A DNA stretch of 9,827 nt from Caldilineae bacterium (GTDB lineage: Bacteria; Chloroflexota; Anaerolineae; J102): positions 11,264 to 21,090 of the forward strand of contig DUEQ01000520.1 of assembly GCA_011192085.1 (NCBI GenBank). Reading direction: 5' to 3'. A program made the position numbers and the translations under genes. Positions within the stretch are counted from its first letter, which is position 1. The number at the start of each line of letters is the position of its first letter. Below the pieces are notes generated by a model. That model searched no databases, was not told where the DNA came from, and was given only the letters and a program-made list of their open reading frames with translations. Positions 7,048 through 9,827 of this stretch are shown piece after piece.

Positions 7048-7147
7048 CCGGTTGGGCGGGGGTGGGCGATGCATGTCGGCTGGCCCTGGATCCCTCCCGC
7101 GGAAGGCGTGGGTGGGCCTTTGGCCTCGCCTCGACCCTATGGTGAAA

Positions 7148-7176
7148 TTGACGGCATCGCCAGGGAGGAGTACAAT
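7148..7176 (+). promoter_or_regulatory. Near-consensus promoter for the SH3b lipoprotein gene
   Basis: TTGACG (7148-7153) and TACAAT (7171-7176) are separated by 17 bases, five of six matches to the consensus in each box. Transcription should start near 7183, giving a leader of about 14 bases before the ATG at 7197 with no Shine-Dalgarno sequence in it. Confidence 0.72.
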
Positions 7177-7196
7177 CCTGATGACCATTTCAGCTC

Positions 7197-7994
7197 ATGA
7201 TCCACGCCACACTCTCTTCATCCGCGCGACCCTTTCCCCATATGCCGGGGACGGTGGTCGCGCTGCTCTTCATGCTGATCATCAGCGCCTGCGGCGGGTT
7301 CGTACCCCAGCCTCAGCCCACGCCCGCGCGCGGGCTGCCCACTTTCACGCCCACCCTCCGTCCCACGCCTCGGGCCACCGTCACCCCCACGCCGCCGCCC
7401 GCGGTCCAGGCCCTCTATCTCACTCTGACGCCCACGGCCACCCCTACGCCCATCCTTCCCACGGCCACGCCCACCCCCTACCCCGGCCTGATTCAGATGG
7501 GCAAGCTCGCTCGCGTCATCGCTCCCACCGGCTTGAATGTGCGCGAAGCCCCTTCGCCCAACGCCAAACGTTTGGGCAACTTCCCGCCCAACGCGGTGGT
7601 CAAAGTCACTGATGGGCCCCTCGAGGCCGAGGGTTACATCTGGTGGCAGGTGGATAATGAATATGGGTTGGCGGGCTGGGTGGCTGGCGGCGACGGCGAA
7701 GACATCTGGCTGACGGGTGAATTGGGTGAGAAACGTCCGGTGAACCGTCCTGTTCGCCTGGGTGACGTGGTCATGGTGACCACAGCCAATGGGCGTAATC
7801 TCAGCGTCCGTTATGAGCCCGGGGTGCGGGGTCTGCTCATCAAGCGCGTTGTCGCGGGCACCCATTTGCAAGTCATCGACGGGCCTGTCATCTTGGACAA
7901 TGTGCGCTGGTGGAAAGTGCAGCGTGCGGATGGGCTCACGGGATGGGCTGCGGAAGGCAGCAAGCGCGAGCGCTGGCTCTCTCCCCTGGAATGA
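7197..7994 (+). CDS. Lipoprotein with Thr-Pro linker and two bacterial SH3 (SH3b) domains
   Basis: The 265-residue product begins with a lipoprotein signal peptide: hydrophobic stretch at 19-30 and lipobox Ile-Ser-Ala-Cys with Cys32 as the expected lipidated residue. A second in-frame ATG at 7242 would give a shorter n-region; 7197 is preferred because it leaves a basic Arg11 and follows the promoter directly. A Thr-Pro-rich spacer runs from about 36 to 97. Two SH3b domains follow, at about 104-172 and 190-262. Each has a [LN]xVRxxP-type strand (LNVREAPSPNAKRLG at 113; LSVRYEPG at 202), a paired Trp strand (149-150; 238-239) and a closing GLxGW strand (157-161; 246-250). Known of SH3b: they often bind peptidoglycan stem peptides or other surface polymers. 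A structural wall-tethering or sensing role on the outer face of the membrane is inferred. No catalytic domain is present. Confidence 0.88.
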   Translation: MIHATLSSSARPFPHMPGTVVALLFMLIISACGGFVPQPQPTPARGLPTFTPTLRPTPRATVTPTPPPAVQALYLTLTPTATPTPILPTATPTPYPGLIQMGKLARVIAPTGLNVREAPSPNAKRLGNFPPNAVVKVTDGPLEAEGYIWWQVDNEYGLAGWVAGGDGEDIWLTGELGEKRPVNRPVRLGDVVMVTTANGRNLSVRYEPGVRGLLIKRVVAGTHLQVIDGPVILDNVRWWKVQRADGLTGWAAEGSKRERWLSPLE

Positions 7995-7996
7995 GT

Positions 7997-8024
7997 GCGA
8001 CGACAACCGTTTTCGGTTCGTCGC
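7997..8024 (+). terminator. Stem-loop just after the SH3b lipoprotein gene, terminator-like without a T-tract
   Basis: GCGACGA (7997-8003) pairs with TCGTCGC (8018-8024), and ACCG (8006-8009) pairs with CGGT (8014-8017) around a TTTT loop, leaving a two-base bulge. It starts three bases after the stop codon. No run of T follows, so it may slow 3' decay or aid termination rather than be a classical intrinsic terminator. Confidence 0.4.
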
Positions 8025-8028
8025 TAGG

Positions 8029-8086
8029 GACGCTTGAGATCATGCTGGCGCGGGTGGTCAATTTGATGGTCGAGCTGACAAGCGTC
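8029..8086. repeat. 8-bp inverted repeat flanking 42 bases
   Basis: GACGCTTG (8029-8036) is the exact reverse complement of CAAGCGTC (8079-8086). The enclosed 42 bases show no further long pairing. It could be chance or the edge of a short mobile or structured element, and it directly precedes the longer degenerate palindrome. Confidence 0.3.
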
Positions 8087-8092
8087 TGAAAA

Positions 8093-8169
8093 TCTCACGC
8101 CAAGGCGCTGAGATCGCAAAGATTCTCTGCCTCTTTTTCCCTTTGGCGGCTTTGCGTCTTTGCGTGGGA
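8093..8169. repeat. Degenerate long palindrome with CTTTGCGT-type units
   Basis: The arms 8093-8121 and 8141-8169 are imperfect reverse complements, about two thirds identical, and several of the mismatches would be G-U pairs in RNA. The right arm contains the 8-base unit CTTTGCGT twice in tandem (8149-8164); the left arm holds decayed versions of its complement. The loop is 19 bases and pyrimidine-rich. From memory, ACGCAAAG-type palindromes of this kind are common intergenic repeats in several bacterial phyla. It fills the leader of the FMN reductase gene and ends about 30 bases before its start. Confidence 0.6.
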
Positions 8170-8200
8170 CCTATTTTCGAAACAGGAGCAATCATCAATC

Positions 8201-8824
8201 ATGGCATCCTCCCCTATCCTCATCGTCGGCATCGTTGGCAGTTTGCGAGAGCCCAGCTACACCCGCATGGCCGTGTGCATCGCGCTGGCGGGCGCGGCCG
8301 AGAGGGGCGCGGCCACGAAACTTATCGATCTGCGGGAGTATCGTCTCCCCTTCTGTGATGGGTCAGGTAAGGAGGATGTGGGCTTCCCCGATGTGCTCCG
8401 CCTGCGAGAGGAGGTGGCCGCGGCCCACGGCGTCATTTTGGGCACGCCCGATTATCACGGCAGCTTCAGCGGCGTGCTGAAGAACGCGCTGGACCTCATG
8501 GGTTTCAATGAGTTCGGCGGAAAGGTGATGGGCCTGGTGGGGGTCGCTGGCGGCGCGCTGGGCACGGTCAACGCGCTCAACGATCTGCGCAAGGTGGGGC
8601 GCTCCCTCCACGCCTGGGTGATCCCCCAGCAGGCTGCGGTCCCTCAAGCCTGGAAGCATTTCGATGATACCGGTCGTTTAGATGATCCTGAGTATGAGAC
8701 GCGGTTGCGGGAGGTAGGCCAGGAGGTAGCCCGTTTCGCCACGTTGCTCAACTCGGACGAGGTGCGCCACTTCCTCGATCTATGGGAACAGGCCATGCCC
8801 AATCCGGGCGGGGAAGGCCGGTGA
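8201..8824 (+). CDS. NAD(P)H-dependent FMN reductase (flavodoxin-like fold)
   Basis: The 207-residue protein opens with beta strand ILIVGIVGSLREPSYTR (residues 6-22), whose GSLR-x-x-S loop binds the FMN phosphate. The second signature TPDYHGSFSGVLKNALDLMG (82-101) stacks on the isoalloxazine ring and is typical of the NADPH_dep_FMN_red family, followed by VGVAGGALG (113-121). Members reduce flavin, quinones, azo compounds or metal ions in the cytoplasm. The length is close to the usual 180-200 residues, with a short charged C-terminal extension. AGGAG at 8184-8188 precedes the ATG by 12 bases, slightly far but usable. The MocA-like gene follows within 42 bases, suggesting one transcript. The physiological substrate cannot be read from the sequence. 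Confidence 0.9.
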   Translation: MASSPILIVGIVGSLREPSYTRMAVCIALAGAAERGAATKLIDLREYRLPFCDGSGKEDVGFPDVLRLREEVAAAHGVILGTPDYHGSFSGVLKNALDLMGFNEFGGKVMGLVGVAGGALGTVNALNDLRKVGRSLHAWVIPQQAAVPQAWKHFDDTGRLDDPEYETRLREVGQEVARFATLLNSDEVRHFLDLWEQAMPNPGGEGR

Positions 8825-8866
8825 TGGATGGAACATGATCAGCTATCTGGTGGTGAAGGTGAATTG

Positions 8867-9454
8867 ATGGCGGGAGTGCGCGTCGCGGCCATCATCCTGG
8901 CCGCGGGGGAGGCCCGACGGTTTGGCTCGCCCAAGCAATTGCTGGACTGGCAGGGGCAGCCGCTGCTGCGGCACGTGGTCTTGCAGGCCCTGGCCGCGCC
9001 CGTGGCCGAGATCGTCGTCGTGCTGGGCGCGCACGCCCGCCGCGTCGCGCCCGTGGTGCATGGCCTGCCCGTCACGCTGATGGTGAATCGCGCGTGGAGA
9101 CAGGGCATGAGCGCCAGCGTGAAGGCCGGGCTGCGGGCCGCCCGCGTGGCGCCAGACGCAGCCATCTTCCTGTTGGCCGACCAACCCCTGGTCGCGCCCG
9201 AACTCATCCGCCGCATCATCCAGACCCACGCGGTCACCGGCGCGGCCATCGTCGCCCCCCGCGTGGGCCGCCGCCCCGGCAATCCCGTTCTCTTCGCCCG
9301 CGCCCTCTTCCCCGCGCTCTTGCAGGTCACCGGCGACCAGGGCGGCCGGGCCGTGATGCGGGCATATGAGGAGCGCGTGCACTGGCTGGACGCGGATGAG
9401 CGGGCGGCGTTTGATATCGACGCCCCCGCGGATTTGCCGCCGCGCGAAGTGTAG
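8867..9454 (+). CDS. mocA: MocA-like molybdenum cofactor cytidylyltransferase / NTP transferase
   Basis: The 195-residue product begins AAIILAAGEARRFGSPKQLL (residues 7-26), the nucleotide-binding loop of MobA-like NTP transferases with Lys23 as the expected phosphate contact. The MocA branch is suggested by NRAWRQGMSASVKAGL (74-89), ADQPLV (104-109, Asp-Gln-Pro rather than the Asp-Met-Pro of MobA), RRPGNPVLF (135-143), GDQGGR (156-161) and DIDAPADL (183-190). MocA transfers CMP from CTP to molybdopterin for xanthine-dehydrogenase-type enzymes. The start at 8867 is preferred over the in-frame ATG at 8828 because GAAGG at 8855-8859 sits seven bases before it and the fold begins right after; the earlier start would add 13 unconserved residues. 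No molybdoenzyme, XdhC or other cofactor gene is in the window, so activity on another NTP-sugar-like substrate remains possible. Confidence 0.82.
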   Translation: MAGVRVAAIILAAGEARRFGSPKQLLDWQGQPLLRHVVLQALAAPVAEIVVVLGAHARRVAPVVHGLPVTLMVNRAWRQGMSASVKAGLRAARVAPDAAIFLLADQPLVAPELIRRIIQTHAVTGAAIVAPRVGRRPGNPVLFARALFPALLQVTGDQGGRAVMRAYEERVHWLDADERAAFDIDAPADLPPREV

Positions 9455-9467
9455 AGGGTCTTACCTT

Positions 9468-9497
9468 TTGGGGAGGACGCCTCCCCTGTGATAAAAT
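9468..9497 (+). promoter_or_regulatory. Probable extended -10 promoter for nuoA
   Basis: TAAAAT (9492-9497) is preceded directly by TGA, giving an extended -10 element. A poor -35 match, TTGGGG (9468-9473), lies 18 bases upstream. Transcription would start near 9504 with a leader of about 70 bases. A hairpin occupies the spacer. Confidence 0.5.
9470..9486. other. GC-rich hairpin GGGGAGG/CCTCCCC between mocA-like gene and nuoA
   Basis: Seven perfect pairs (9470-9476 with 9480-9486) around an ACG loop. It starts 16 bases after the upstream stop codon. There is no T-tract after it on the + strand, so a role as terminator of the upstream operon is only possible, not shown. As DNA it sits between the putative -35 and -10 boxes and could also be an operator. 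Confidence 0.4.
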
Positions 9498-9573
9498 GCA
9501 CAACAATTGCAGGCCAACGTCGCCTGATCGACAATTCACATCGCCGTGATCCTCGTCATCGGAGCAGTTATCC

Positions 9574-9827
9574 ATGGCCATCGATTATCTGCCCATCCTC
9601 ATCCTTATCATCGTCGCCTTTCTGTTCGCCGCGTTCATCTTGGTCTTGACGTGGGTTCTGGGCCCTAAACGCCCGAACAAGGCCAAGAACGAGCCCATCG
9701 AATCGGGCATGATCCCCTTTACCAGCCCGCGGCAGCGGTTCTCGGTGCAATACTACATGGTGGCGATGATGTTCATCCTCTTCGACGTGGAGGTCATCTT
9801 CCTTTATCCCTGGGCAGTGAAGATGGG
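9574..9827 (+). CDS. nuoA: NADH-quinone oxidoreductase subunit A (3' end outside window)
   Basis: The 84 codons visible cover most of a subunit that is usually about 120 residues. Residues 5-29 form the first membrane helix. The conserved loop ESGMIPFTSPRQRFSVQYY (43-61) matches the NuoA/ND3 pattern around the position of the mitochondrial ND3 cysteine, here Ser44. The second helix carries VAMMFILFDVEVIFLYPWAV (63-82), the strongest signature of the family, with Asp71 and Glu73. NuoA is a membrane-arm subunit of complex I near the quinone cavity. GGAG at 9561-9564 lies nine bases before the ATG. It probably opens a nuo operon that continues to the right. Confidence 0.95.
   Translation, partial: MAIDYLPILILIIVAFLFAAFILVLTWVLGPKRPNKAKNEPIESGMIPFTSPRQRFSVQYYMVAMMFILFDVEVIFLYPWAVKM

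Noticed and set aside
7104..7131. Possible stem AGGCG/CGCCT with inner GGCC-TTT-GGCC after the glycosyltransferase fusion
   Set aside because: A large one-sided bulge separates the two short stems and no T-tract follows; not convincing as a terminator.
5800..7188. 462-codon open frame on the minus strand
   Set aside because: It lies opposite the PA14 and NHL domains, has no recognisable motif and has the composition typical of an antisense shadow.
7309..7485. CCCACG/ACGCCC-rich tract considered as a CRISPR or tandem-repeat array
   Set aside because: It is coding sequence for a Thr-Pro linker in the lipoprotein; there are no unique spacers of constant length.
6947..7612. 221-codon + frame overlapping the lipoprotein gene start, including an ATG at 7181
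   Set aside because: It overlaps both the end of the NHL domain and the lipoprotein in another frame, and reads as Ala/His/Arg-rich low complexity without a domain.
8839..9534. 231-codon minus-strand frame opposite the MocA-like gene
   Set aside because: The Ser/Ala/Thr/Arg-rich translation has no motif, whereas the + strand shows the NTP-transferase signature.

Overview
This GC-rich window looks like a chromosomal piece of a filamentous or envelope-rich bacterium, most likely a Chloroflexota member of the Anaerolineae/Caldilineae type. That assignment is inferred from protein style: Thr-Pro linkers in secreted proteins, a DNRLRE-type secreted protein with C-terminal 'GWN...W' repeats, a glycosyltransferase fused to PA14 and NHL domains, and an SH3b lipoprotein. 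No marker gene settles it. All credible genes lie on the + strand; the long minus-strand open frames are antisense shadows of GC-rich codons.

Layout: (1) 3-1208, the C-terminal part of a large secreted protein. (2) 1311-1472, a 53-codon reading frame with an ideal ribosome binding site and a signal peptide that ends abruptly inside a palindromic heptamer repeat (1461-1515); it is probably the surviving head of a broken secreted-protein gene. (3) 1534-2475, a uroporphyrinogen-decarboxylase-like protein lacking the usual thiol zinc ligands. (4) 2510-3217, a PAPS-dependent sulfotransferase. (5) 3220-3276, a short array of heptamer-phased repeats, followed by a good sigma-70-type promoter almost abutting the next start codon. 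(6) 3352-7047, a 1231-residue fusion of a GT-C membrane glycosyltransferase with two PA14-like domains and an NHL beta-propeller. (7) 7197-7994, a two-SH3b lipoprotein with its own near-consensus promoter. (8) 7995-8200, an intergenic region with a hairpin and a degenerate long palindrome. (9) 8201-8824 and 8867-9454, an NAD(P)H-dependent FMN reductase and a MocA-like molybdenum cofactor cytidylyltransferase, probably co-transcribed. (10) 9574 to the window end, the start of nuoA, presumably the first gene of a complex I operon, preceded by a promoter and a small hairpin.

Functionally, the first 8 kb is envelope-oriented: secreted proteins, a sulfotransferase, an exported-domain glycosyltransferase and a wall-binding lipoprotein. 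The last 1.6 kb moves to redox and cofactor metabolism and respiration. I see no CRISPR array, RNA gene, complete insertion sequence or defence system. The most unusual items are the glycosyltransferase/PA14/NHL fusion and the short-period (7-8 nt) repeats in three separate intergenic regions, one of which supplies the stop codon of the truncated gene.
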